A DNA stretch of 64,000 bases from assembly GCA_965247505.1 (NCBI GenBank), contig OZ252020.1, positions 3,472,001 through 3,536,000 on the forward strand. Reading direction: 5' to 3'. The position numbers were made by a program, and so were the translations under genes. This document shows, one piece after another, positions 35,385 through 43,722 of this stretch. Origin of the DNA: CAIYRG01 sp965247505 (GTDB taxonomy: Bacteria > Pseudomonadota > Alphaproteobacteria > Micropepsales > Micropepsaceae). The number at the start of each line of letters is the position of its first letter. The stretch's first letter is position 1. The notes under the pieces are model-generated. The model was given only the letters and a program-made list of their open reading frames with translations, was not told the DNA's origin and made no database searches.

Positions 35385-35771
35385 ATGGAGCAGACGACGG
35401 AGCGCCGCTGGCACGAAATCTGGATGGAGCAGTGCGAAGCGGCCGAGACCATACGGCTTAGATACGGCGCCGAATCGGCGTTCGACTATGTGGTCGGCGA
35501 GAAGCTGCTCAACTTCGCGGAGGCGGCGGCGACGAATGCGGAGTTCGCGCAGGCGCTGCCGCAGTTCGTTTCCAGGGTGCGGGACATGTTCACGCCCGAG
35601 GAGGTGGCGGCGCATCTTCCGCGCACCGAACGCCTGCGGCGCGAGATGGCAGAAGCCGCCGCGGAGGACGAGGATATGTACTTTGCCGGCGACAAGGCGG
35701 CCGCCGAGCGTGCGCGGCAGTTCGACCTGGTGAAGGAGCTGCTGACCGCCACGGCGCTCGGCACGTCGTGA
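35385..35771 (+). CDS. Conserved hypothetical protein of conjugative elements
   Basis: A 128-residue acidic, mostly helical protein (MEQTTERRWHEIW, FDYVVGEKLLNFAEAA, MFTPEEVAAHL). Proteins of this look accompany relaxase and helicase genes on alphaproteobacterial plasmids; no function is known. The start at 35385 follows AAAGGAGG. Its stop overlaps the next gene's GTG as GTGA, which indicates an operon. Complete. Confidence 0.7.
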   Translation: MEQTTERRWHEIWMEQCEAAETIRLRYGAESAFDYVVGEKLLNFAEAAATNAEFAQALPQFVSRVRDMFTPEEVAAHLPRTERLRREMAEAAAEDEDMYFAGDKAAAERARQFDLVKELLTATALGTS

Positions 35772-35926
35772 AACCCGGCGCCGGCGGGCAGGCTGAGAGC
35801 TCGGACCGGGAGGTCCTGGCCGGGCTGGTCGAGCGCGTCACCTTCCACAATCCCGAGAACGGCTTCTGCGTCCTGAGGACGAAGGCGCGCGGGCACCGCG
35901 ACCTGGTCACGGTGGTGGGCCATCTT
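35768..35926 (+). pseudogene. RecD-like helicase, N-terminal fragment
   Basis: About 52 codons from GTG 35768 matching the N-terminal OB-like region of RecD2/plasmid RecD-type helicases (LAGLVERVTFHNPENGFCVLRTKARG, split motif; LVTVVGH). It is cut by a MITE B fragment at 35927; the helicase domain is absent from the window. Confidence 0.7.
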
Positions 35927-36050
35927 GTTGTTGAGCCAGCTTCGTCGCCCGTGCTTGTCCGGTCTAAGCCAGACAAAACATGTTTTTGCGCCCTGAAATC
36001 CCCAAAAGGGGCAGAGAGCGACGACCAAGCAGATTTAATCTGACAATGCC
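35927..36050 (+). mobile_element. MITE B, right-hand fragment (124 bp)
   Basis: Matches the full MITE B from the GTTGTTGAGCC segment to the right terminus ATTTAATCTGACAATGCC. The left 40 bases are missing. Confidence 0.75.
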
Positions 36051-36246
36051 CGATCAGCGCAGCGGTTTCTCTCTACCCACGCCACCGTCTACAACACCTT
36101 CAACATCCAACGTCATCTGATTTCCCGAAAAACATTGCGCCAGTTTCCCAACCACGCAATGGCCCTATGGCAAACCGCCATCGCTGCCGCTTGAGCTTGA
36201 GTTCTATGCCAATTCGTGGCACGACCGTTCAATAACGTGACAATGC
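36051..36246 (+). mobile_element. IS6-type B, 3' fragment
   Basis: The C-terminal 48 or so codons of the type B transposase (STHATVYNTFNIQRHLISRK region) with the right terminus, joined directly to MITE B on its left. Confidence 0.85.
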
Positions 36247-36342
36247 CATCCCGAATGGCTCGACGTCTACAACCGGGTCGAGGTCACCCTGTCGACCCAC
36301 GATTGCGACGGTCTCAGCGAACGGGATGTGGAGGTGGCCTGT
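36247..36342 (+). pseudogene. Pterin-4a-carbinolamine dehydratase, internal fragment
   Basis: Thirty-one codons (HPEWLDVYNRVEVTLSTHD, then LSERDVEVA) that match the C-terminal half of PhhB/DCoH dehydratases. The gene lies between two IS6 termini, with neither end preserved. Confidence 0.7.
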
Positions 36343-36390
36343 CCTCGATTGTAGATTCTACCGTTACCATCCAGTTGGTCTGACAATGCC
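36343..36390 (+). mobile_element. IS6-type A 3' terminus (48-bp remnant)
   Basis: Starts at TCCTCGATTGTAGATTCTAC and ends TGGTCTGACAATGCC, the right end of IS6-type A without any coding sequence. Confidence 0.8.
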
Positions 36391-36410
36391 CGATTCGGGA
36401 CAGTTGACTT

Positions 36411-39011
36411 CTACATCTTCACACCGAGCGATAAGAACACTCGCCGCCCTCGCGGATCTGCGGAGCGAGGATCGTAGCTGCCGGCTATGGCGACATAGGG
36501 CGGGTCTGCATCGAACAGGTTGGCAGCGCCCAGGGTAATCGAAGTCTCGGTACCACCGCTTAACAGACCCTCAAACGACCAGCGAATGTTTGCGTCCACG
36601 GTCGTGAAGCTGTCAATGGAACCGCCGCCGTCGTCCTCGTATCCTCCCACGTGCCGCACTAGTGCATTGATCTGCAGCAGTTCGCGGGTCCACGTCAGGC
36701 CGGCGACGACCCGGTACTCCTGATTGGGGGCGCCTACGTTAGCGCGATTCAGTTTCCCCAGCGCATCAATCGCAACGCCCGCGTTGGTCACGTCATAGGT
36801 GAGAAGCCAGGTCGCCTCGGCCCAGGCGGTGAACAACCCGGCACTGGTAGCAACATTGGCACGGGCGGACAGGTCGATGCCGCTCGTATTGATCCGGTCG
36901 GCGTTGATGAAGGCTACGTTGACAATGGAGATAGTACCCGCCGAGGTGCGTTCGATGCGCGGGTCGAACGGGTCGGCATTGACGATGGCTTGAGCGTTTT
37001 CCTTGCGCAGCACATCCTTGAACGAATAACGCCAATAGTCGGCGTTGAATGCCCAGCGCTCGGCGCCGCGCCAGGTCAGCCCGAGGTTAAACGCACGGGA
37101 CGTTTCCGGTTCGAGAGATGGATCGCCCAGGGTTCGGCGGCCGGCAAAGGTTCGCGATCCATCGTGATCGACGATGTTGGTGAAATTGGTCTGCACGCCC
37201 CGAGTCTGAAACGGCGAAGGCGCCCGGAAGGAAGTGCTGTATGAACTGCGCACCGAGAAGCTCTCCATGGCCCGGAATAGGAGCGTAACCTTCGGGTCCA
37301 GCGTATCGCCGACACCCGAGCCGTAGTCCTCATAGCGGAGCGCACCGGTGACTTCGAGCCGGTCTAAAAGGGGCAGCCAGACCTCACCGTAGGCCGCATA
37401 CGCATTGTCGGTGGCCGCAAAATCTGGATTGCCGATAAGGAATGCCCAACCGTCCTGGCGGGTGACCGCATCGTAACGGTAATCTAGCGACTGATCCCGG
37501 TACTGCACGCCCACCGCATAGCCGCCGCGATAACGCGGCAGATCGCCGGTGAGGTTCACCTCTACCGTTGTCAGCTCCGACTTGCCATCGCCCACATAGT
37601 CTCCAATGATGAATTCATGCAGTTCAGGCCCGTTGAACAGCGCATCTCCCACGGGGGCGGAGAAGTTTGAGCTGAACGGGTTGAAGAACAGACAGCCGCC
37701 CTGCCCGGGCACGTTTGGTGCCGCTGCGGCGGAAGTACCAGCCTCGCAACCGCTGCCGCCAAAGCCCCTGAGCGCCGCCTGGAAGTTGGCCGCATTGACA
37801 TCGCGGGGGTTCAACAGGGCATGGTTGGTCCCGTGCACCAGGGTGATATCCCAGGAAACCGTTTCAGAAAAGCGGCCTTCAAGGCCGAGGGCGGAGCGGA
37901 ATGTTTCATGGTCGTAGTAGTTGATCTCCGGCGGGTGCCCGTAGCCGTAGGGCCGCCCCTGGAAAAAGACGTCCGCGCCGAAGGGATTGGCCGGATGGTA
38001 TGCTGGCACCACCGGTGTGTTGAGCACCGGGAAGCTCGGTGACACATCGCGGCTGATATCGTTGCCCGCATAGCCCAACTCCGCCCAGAGGTGCGGGGTA
38101 CCGCCGCGGCGCCAATCAACGCGTCCCCAGGCCTGAAGGCGCTTCTCGTTGGGTACCGCAGTGAGCTGCGGTCCGTAGTCGAAAAGGCAGATGACGCTGC
38201 CGCCGGACAATTCCTGCAGCAGCCCGTCATACCGGCCGCAGCCCGGATCGGCGACGGTGCGCCCCAGCGACGGCACGTTGAAACTGCCCGGATTGCCGAA
38301 GCCGCTGGTGGCCGGCCGCAACCAGTCCACCTCGGTCAGCACCAGGCTCGTGCGGTCGAGGTAACTCGCGGCCACCAGGAATTCTCCACTTTCGCCGAAG
38401 GCGCCACCGAACACACCATCCAGGCTGATGTCCTCCTGGGAACCATCGTTGGTGCGGCTACGGTATTCGGCCTGCAACTCAAGTCCTTCGAAACCGCTGC
38501 GGGTAATGAAATTTGCGACGCCGGCCACCGCCTCGGAACCGTAGATGGCTGCAGCGCCGTCCTTCAGAATCTCCACCCGTTCAATGGCCAGTATGGGGAC
38601 CAGCGCAGCGAGGTCCACGAAACTGGAACCATCATCGGTTTGGACCGCGGAGAGCACCTGGCGTCGGCCGTTCAATAGCACCAGAGTGGACGCGACGCCG
38701 AGCCCGCGCAGGTTGATGTTGGCTGTGCCCACGGTGTAGTTCTGGGTGAGATTGTCGGAATTGTTCTCCGCCCCCGCATTGATAACCAAAACACCGGCGA
38801 GGTCGCGCATGTCCTTAAGCCCGGCATCGAGCAGATCGGCAGCGTCGTAGTTCGACAGCGGAGACGGAGAATCGCCTTGCCGACCGATCCGGCTCCCCGT
38901 TTTGGCCGTCACGACGACTTCCTCGACCGAGTCCGTTTCCGCCGCAACGCCAGCGGTGAACAGCCCCAAAAGCAGCGTCAAAGCAAGCAGCATTGAGTAA
39001 ATCGCCCGCAT
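36411..39011 (-). CDS. TonB-dependent receptor
   Basis: An 866-residue outer-membrane receptor. The signal peptide covers residues 1-24. A plug domain follows, including a TonB-box-like EEVVVTA at 28-34 and NINLRGLGVASTLVLLNGRR. A 22-strand barrel has repeated aromatic-ended strands and terminates in RRVFLSLGVKM. The family imports siderophores, cobalamin, oligosaccharides or other large substrates, energised by TonB-ExbBD; nothing here identifies the ligand. The start at 39011 (MRAIYSML) places the signal peptide at the N-terminus, whereas an upstream in-frame ATG at 39158 would add 49 residues. The 3' end is 20 bp from an IS6 terminus; the gene is complete. Confidence 0.92.
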   Translation of the reverse strand: MRAIYSMLLALTLLLGLFTAGVAAETDSVEEVVVTAKTGSRIGRQGDSPSPLSNYDAADLLDAGLKDMRDLAGVLVINAGAENNSDNLTQNYTVGTANINLRGLGVASTLVLLNGRRQVLSAVQTDDGSSFVDLAALVPILAIERVEILKDGAAAIYGSEAVAGVANFITRSGFEGLELQAEYRSRTNDGSQEDISLDGVFGGAFGESGEFLVAASYLDRTSLVLTEVDWLRPATSGFGNPGSFNVPSLGRTVADPGCGRYDGLLQELSGGSVICLFDYGPQLTAVPNEKRLQAWGRVDWRRGGTPHLWAELGYAGNDISRDVSPSFPVLNTPVVPAYHPANPFGADVFFQGRPYGYGHPPEINYYDHETFRSALGLEGRFSETVSWDITLVHGTNHALLNPRDVNAANFQAALRGFGGSGCEAGTSAAAAPNVPGQGGCLFFNPFSSNFSAPVGDALFNGPELHEFIIGDYVGDGKSELTTVEVNLTGDLPRYRGGYAVGVQYRDQSLDYRYDAVTRQDGWAFLIGNPDFAATDNAYAAYGEVWLPLLDRLEVTGALRYEDYGSGVGDTLDPKVTLLFRAMESFSVRSSYSTSFRAPSPFQTRGVQTNFTNIVDHDGSRTFAGRRTLGDPSLEPETSRAFNLGLTWRGAERWAFNADYWRYSFKDVLRKENAQAIVNADPFDPRIERTSAGTISIVNVAFINADRINTSGIDLSARANVATSAGLFTAWAEATWLLTYDVTNAGVAIDALGKLNRANVGAPNQEYRVVAGLTWTRELLQINALVRHVGGYEDDGGGSIDSFTTVDANIRWSFEGLLSGGTETSITLGAANLFDADPPYVAIAGSYDPRSADPRGRRVFLSLGVKM

Positions 39012-39164
39012 CAGGCCACTGTCCGCAAGTGCCGTACCTTCAAATCGACCGTAGGCGCCATGCCGTAATCGTTGCTGTCCAGCCTGCAAAAACGCATGCA
39101 GCCGGCAGGCCCCAGACAACGCGAGTGCATTGGCGAAGCGCAGATCGGCTGCAACCACCCTGGT

Positions 39165-39738
39165 GGCGTTGTCACGTTATTGAACGGTAGTAACGAGAAT
39201 TTAGCACGGAGGTCCTACACAAACGGCAGCGGTGGCGGTTTGCCACAGGCCCATTGCGTGGTTGCGAAACCGGCGCAATGTTTTTCGGGAAATCAGATGA
39301 CGTTGGACGTTGAAGGTGTTGTAGACGGTGGCGTGGGTAGAGAGAAATTGCTGCGCTGATCGAGCCGATTTGAAACGTTGCATTCGTCGTTCACGTTGCC
39401 GGACCGGCAAGTGAGAATTCTCCGCCCGGTTGTTCTTCCTGCCACCAAAATCATGGTGCTTTGTAAGGCCTAAATCCTTCAGAGCAGCACCATAAGATGG
39501 CAGTTTGTCTGTGACGAAGGCATCAGGGACAAACCTTTGCTTTTTCAACAGTTTACGCATCAACTTAAGCGCTGCATTCCTGTTTCTGCGTGACTGAACA
39601 AGGATATCCAGCACTTCGCCTTCACTATCGACAGCGCGCCATAGATACATGCGCCTTCCGGCGATGGACACGAACACCTCATCGAGGTGCCACCGCGCGT
39701 CTGGTCGAGGACGCGTTGTCCGCCACTTGTGTTTTCTA
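39165..39738 (-). mobile_element. IS6-type B, 5'-truncated copy
   Basis: Terminus GGCGTTGTCACGTTATTGAACGG at 39165 and a transposase open to its stop (39201). The first Asp (RWHLDEVFV), second Asp (VTDKLPSY) and Glu (NRAENSH) are all present, but the helix-turn-helix and the 5' terminus are missing. The AT-rich 39739-39788 holds nothing recognisable. Confidence 0.88.
39201..39738 (-). pseudogene. IS6-type B transposase, 5'-truncated
   Basis: The best-preserved type B transposase in the window. About 178 residues, all of the DDE core and C-terminus. An upstream TTG gives a 180-residue open frame, but this is not a native start. Its relationship to type A is distant (about one third identical by eye) and it has its own terminal sequence. 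Confidence 0.85.
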
Positions 39739-39788
39739 ACCAATTGATATTTATAGTATATTTCGTAACTATCTGTATCTAAACCCCG

Positions 39789-41237
39789 GCGATGTCCCTA
39801 TCTCTGTTGAAATTCGTGGGGCAGGCGTCGCTGGTTGATGATGCTATGCTGCCTTCATGATGGTTTCAACGGCACTGTCGGCCTGAGCCTTTCTCAAGTG
39901 TTCCTGGAGAGCATTTCGGAGGATGGGCAGCTGGCGATAGGCCTTGAGGCGACGGAAGGTTTTCTGGGCCTCCAGCAGGCCGGCGGCGGTCCATCTGAGC
40001 GCCATCTCGGTGTGTCTCCAGCGTTTGACGTTGCGGGTGACCTGGCGCACCGTGCCGAGCGCGTTCTCGACGATGTTGGTGCAGGCGAGCGAGCGCCGGA
40101 GTTCGTGCGGTAGGCCGAGGCGAATGACGGTGAGGATCTCCTCCAGCCCCTCCAGGATGCTGCCCGAGACGCCCGGTTCCTCATGCTCCAGACGCCGGAC
40201 CAGGTTGCGCAAGAGCCGCTTGGCCTTGTTTGCGTCGTCCTGGTCCCAGGCCTGACGGAGCGCCTTCTTGACGCTCGCGTGCAAATGTTGGGGCAGGCGC
40301 TCGATGATGTTACGGCCCTTGTGGACCTGGCAGCGCTGGATGGCGGCGGCCACACCGAAGGTGTTTCGGATCGCTTTGCTGAGTGCCTTCGCGCCATCGA
40401 CGATGAACAGCCGCGGCAGTGTCGGATCGAGCCCCCTGGCGAGGAGATTGTCGATCAAGGCCTGGACGACGACCGTGTTCTCCGTCGCCCCCTCGACCAC
40501 GGCCAGGACATGCTTGTCGCCGTTGCCATCGACGCCGATCGCCGCCATCAGGACATGGTCGCCGACATGCAGACCGTCGATCTGGATGACTAGCAGGTCG
40601 AGTTCCGAGAGATCCGAGGCGAGCCAGGCCTTCATCTTCTTGCGTGACAGCGCCACAAAGCGCCGGGAAACGGCCGACTTCGAGGTGCCGGCGCCACGCG
40701 CTTTCGCCAGGTCGCCCTCGGGCAGACGGACCGCGCGGTGGTACTTGCGGGTCGACACGTTCAGCACCATCAGGTTGAGCGCCCACTCGAGCAGCAGGTT
40801 GGCATCGCGTAGCGCCTGCCAACTCTCCAAGCTCACCTCTTTGCCCGCCCGGTCACGAACCCGTGGCCGGGCCACCTTCACTTTGCCGCCGTGGTAGCCG
40901 ATCTCGCTATGTGTCCTGCCCCAGCGATAACCTCGACGGTCCCCATGGCGGCGATGTCGGGCCCCGCACACGGTCGTGGCGTCCTCCTCCATCATCTCGG
41001 CCAAGGCCTCGACCCCGGCCAGAAGACAAAACCGATCCACGCTGAGATGGACTGCGTTCATCGCGTCCGCCAGCGGCGGCATAGGAATCGAGGGGGCAAG
41101 GGCTTTCGGGAGGCTGGAACTACGGATATTATTTCCCATGGTGTCGTTCTCCCTTTTGGGTTTGCAGCACCCGGAGCCTAACGGCTCCAGGAGAGCGACA
41201 CCTACCTCAACTTTTCAACATCGACCGGGACATCCCC
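39789..41237 (-). mobile_element. IS256-family element, copy 2 (about 1449 bp)
   Basis: Same termini as copy 1 and the target duplication CTAAACCCC (8-9 bp). Confidence 0.94.
39844..41139 (-). CDS. IS256-family transposase, copy 2
   Basis: Intact 431 residues with D188, D248 and E358 preserved. It differs from copy 1 at a few surface positions. Confidence 0.95.
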   Translation of the reverse strand: MGNNIRSSSLPKALAPSIPMPPLADAMNAVHLSVDRFCLLAGVEALAEMMEEDATTVCGARHRRHGDRRGYRWGRTHSEIGYHGGKVKVARPRVRDRAGKEVSLESWQALRDANLLLEWALNLMVLNVSTRKYHRAVRLPEGDLAKARGAGTSKSAVSRRFVALSRKKMKAWLASDLSELDLLVIQIDGLHVGDHVLMAAIGVDGNGDKHVLAVVEGATENTVVVQALIDNLLARGLDPTLPRLFIVDGAKALSKAIRNTFGVAAAIQRCQVHKGRNIIERLPQHLHASVKKALRQAWDQDDANKAKRLLRNLVRRLEHEEPGVSGSILEGLEEILTVIRLGLPHELRRSLACTNIVENALGTVRQVTRNVKRWRHTEMALRWTAAGLLEAQKTFRRLKAYRQLPILRNALQEHLRKAQADSAVETIMKAA

Positions 41238-41480
41238 CTAAACCCCCAGTAGTTCCCACATACTGACTAAGAACGAGGGGGACGTTGCAAGCATGCTTGA
41301 GACGGGCCGCGTTAACCAATGCAGAGCCTTGCACATGTCTTGCGGGACTTGAGCCCCGCTCCCGTAGGCGACCCCAAGCCGCTCCTGTTGAAGAGCCGCT
41401 GCCGAACGCTCCGCCATCACCGCCAATCGGGCCGCTAATGGGCCAGCCACGCTCCACCTACTACGACTCGCCGGTGACAC
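41238..41480 (-). pseudogene. Sel1-like repeat protein fragment
   Basis: The minus strand contains LGVAYGSGAQVPQDMCKALHWL, one Sel1-type repeat (pattern LG-AY-G-GV-QD-KAL-WL), in a frame that ends in the IS256 flank. One or two repeats at most remain. The opposite strand at 41430-41509 reads GQPRSTYYDSPVTQADETE, which resembles the start of an IS3-type OrfB. The region may therefore be a joint between two relics. Confidence 0.4.
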
Positions 41481-41509
41481 AGGCCGACGAGACCGAGGGC
41501 GGCGCCCGT

Positions 41510-41641
41510 GGCTTTGTCAAGTTAACCGGATTCACTCCGAAATCCCGGTAAATTGTCAATGGCTGCTCTACGCAATTTCAATGACTTAGCCTAATGGAGC
41601 CATGCTGAAAACAGCCTACAATCGGTTAACTTGACAATGCC
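41510..41641. mobile_element. MITE A, copy 2 (132 bp)
   Basis: Terminal inverted repeats GGCTTTGTCAAGTTAACCG and GGCATTGTCAAGTTAACCG, 18 of 19 bases identical to each other. Aligns end to end with copy 1 at 35142. No target duplication seen. Confidence 0.8.
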
Positions 41642-41949
41642 GTGCTGGGCCTTGAAGTGGTGTGGCTGAGATATGATGACTGGTGCGAGGGGCGTTTGAT
41701 CCGACGATGCAATGAATCGAGAGAAGCTAACGGGTTAGGCCGACCAGGCTCGAATCCGGGTGTGTCGGTTGGGGAAAAGCAAAAACGCAAAGCATAAGAT
41801 GCTGCCCGGATTCCCTTGCGTGCCTAGAGCCGACTATCTTCATCGACTGAACGTGTTCGATCCTGGGATTGGGATTGATGGAAAGGTGGCGACCGAAGGG
41901 CTCCCACCGGAGAGTCACGCCCACGCGATGGGGAAGGTGACGTCCTGAC
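41642..41949. other. 308-bp stretch without a recognised gene
   Basis: Short open frames occur on both strands (for example 41760-41948 plus, 62 codons), but none has a recognisable motif. Confidence 0.4.
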
Positions 41950-42417
41950 ATGGCGAGTTCAGAAGGACGGGGACAAGGAGGTGGCTTTGGCCACTGTGGC
42001 TTGTACAAGTCGATCGCTGCGATCGGAGGACTGCTTACACTTCCGGTTTTGCAGGCAAATACTCTCCGATTGGAGGCAATTGCGCATTTGGCCTTAGCGA
42101 ACTGCAGTGGCCGACGGAGTCCGACACTGCAGAACGCGTCTCGCTGGTTCAAATCGGTTGGCGCGCATATGGGTCATCTGGAGGATCCAGCGGCGGATGT
42201 CTTCCTGACGCGTGTAATCTTAAGGGGCACAAATTACCGAGTCTTTGAAGGTCTTCATGAGGCAAACGGACATCATCTGCAGCATATCCTCCATGCAGTC
42301 GAGGAAGTGCCCGACAATGGCAAACTAGGGGCAGCAAAGCGAAGTTGCGAGGCGCTACTGGTTCTGTCCGAGCTTCTATGTGCTCGCGCTGGCCTGGCCG
42401 CGTTTGAGGAGGGCTCG
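41950..42417 (+). CDS. Unrecognised protein, 3'-truncated by IS3
   Basis: 156 codons from ATG 41950 (GGAAGGTGA lies about 10 bases upstream), cut at 42418 by the terminus of IS3-type 1 copy F. The product is helical and Leu/Ala/His-rich (LRLEAIAHLALANCSGRR, FKSVGAHMGHLEDPAADVF, VFEGLHEANGHHLQHILHAVE). It has no signal peptide or membrane segment. It reads like the N-terminal part of a longer conserved protein that I cannot name. The codon use looks genuine, and the length without stops supports a real gene. Confidence 0.5.
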
Positions 42418-42751
42418 TGTCTGACGTCAGCGCCTTTGGGACGAATTGAGGTAATTGCATAACGGAGGATTTCTGGCTCATCGTAGTGACCGAAGGGAAC
42501 GAAGATGAGACAGAAATCAATGAGCAAGAACGACCCGGCGGAGAGAACGGTTCGGGATATTCGGCGCAAGACACGCAAGCAGTATACGGCTGAGGAGAAG
42601 ATCCGGATCGTGGTGTCGGGCCTGCGCGGCGAGGAGAGCATCGCCGCCTTGTGCCGCCGCGAGGGCATCGCTGAGGGTCTGTATTACAGCTGGTCGAAAG
42701 AGTTTTTGGAAGCGGGCAAGAAGTGGCTCGCCGGCGACACCGGGCGCCAAG
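42418..42751 (+). mobile_element. IS3-type 1, copy F (5' 334 bp only)
   Basis: Left terminus intact; cut within orfA by the complete IS21 at 42752. No matching right-hand portion occurs beyond the IS21, so a deletion accompanied or followed the IS21 insertion. Confidence 0.93.
42505..42751 (+). pseudogene. IS3-type 1 OrfA, truncated (copy F)
   Basis: First 82 codons of OrfA, with Trp replacing Arg at residue 74 (KKWLAGDT). The frame runs seven codons into IS21. Confidence 0.88.
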
Positions 42752-42984
42752 TGTCAACGGCGGAGCAAAATTAGTCCACCCGGGCGGAGCAAAACTAGTC
42801 CACTTAACGTTATGCGGTACGCGGTGTTGGGGGGTTGTCCCGGTAGTCCATAGGAGGGACCCGCGCTGCTTCGAGTAGCGCTTGCGTTACGCGGAGCGAA
42901 GCAGCGTGGGAGGTTCCTGTGGACCCACCGGGTCAACCATTGCACCGGCGGTTAAGCAGGTATTTTTGGGGATTTCCGCCGTTT

Positions 42985-43722
42985 TTAGCTTTGGTTGAGA
43001 CGATAGCTCTCGCCGTTCATTTCCAGGAATTGGACATGGTGGGTGAGGCGGTCCAGCAAAGCCCCGATCAGGCGTTCCGAGCCGAATATCTCCGTCCACT
43101 CATCGAACGGCAAGTTGGAGGTCACCAGGATCGAGCCCCGCTCGTAGCGCTGGCTGAAGACTTCGAACAGCAGCTCGGCGCCGGTCTTCGAGAGCGGCAC
43201 GAAGCCGAGTTCGTCGATGATCAGAAGGTGATACTTTGCCAGTTGTTTCTGCAGGCGCAACAGGCGTTTTTCATCCCTGGCCTCCATCAGTTCATGAACC
43301 AGGGCAGCGGCCGTGAGGAAGCCGACGGAGAGCCCCTTTTGGCAGGCCGCCAGACCGAGACCGAGGGCGATATGGGTCTTGCCGGTGCCTGAGTTGCCGA
43401 GCGCGATGATATTCTCACGACGCTCGACGTATTCGCATCGCGCCAACTCCAGAACCAGCATCTTGTTGAGCGATGCGATGGCCTTGAAGTCGAAGCTGTC
43501 GAGGCTTTTGACGGCGGGGAACCTGGCCTGTCTGATCCGCCGCTCGACCATGCGGCGCTCACGGTCGATCAGTTCCAACTCGGTCAGACGGACAAGATAC
43601 CGCACATGGTCGGCGCCCTCGGTGGCGCATTGGCGGGCCAGCTTGTCGTATTCGCGCAGGAACGTCGGCAGTTTCAGGGTCTTGAGGTGATGGGCCAGCA
43701 ACACTTGCGGCGTATCGGTCAT
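42985..43722 (-). CDS. istB: IS21 IstB helper ATPase
   Basis: A 245-residue AAA+ ATPase that selects target DNA and activates IstA. Walker A is GNSGTGKTH and Walker B is LLIIDELGFV, followed by SKTGAELLFEVFSQRYERGS and the sensor region SNLPFDEW. The start is ATG 43722, because it overlaps the istA stop as ATGA; a longer upstream frame would add 40 residues that lie inside istA. Intact. Confidence 0.95.
   Translation of the reverse strand: MTDTPQVLLAHHLKTLKLPTFLREYDKLARQCATEGADHVRYLVRLTELELIDRERRMVERRIRQARFPAVKSLDSFDFKAIASLNKMLVLELARCEYVERRENIIALGNSGTGKTHIALGLGLAACQKGLSVGFLTAAALVHELMEARDEKRLLRLQKQLAKYHLLIIDELGFVPLSKTGAELLFEVFSQRYERGSILVTSNLPFDEWTEIFGSERLIGALLDRLTHHVQFLEMNGESYRLNQS

Noticed and set aside
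35768..35926. Active helicase or defence system
   Set aside because: Only the first 50 or so residues remain and no ATPase motif is present.
39012..39158. N-terminal extension of the TonB-dependent receptor
   Set aside because: It would place 49 residues before the signal peptide; the start at 39011 is more consistent with export.
41760..41948. Short ORF before the unrecognised gene
   Set aside because: No motif and an equally long frame on the opposite strand, so coding status cannot be decided.
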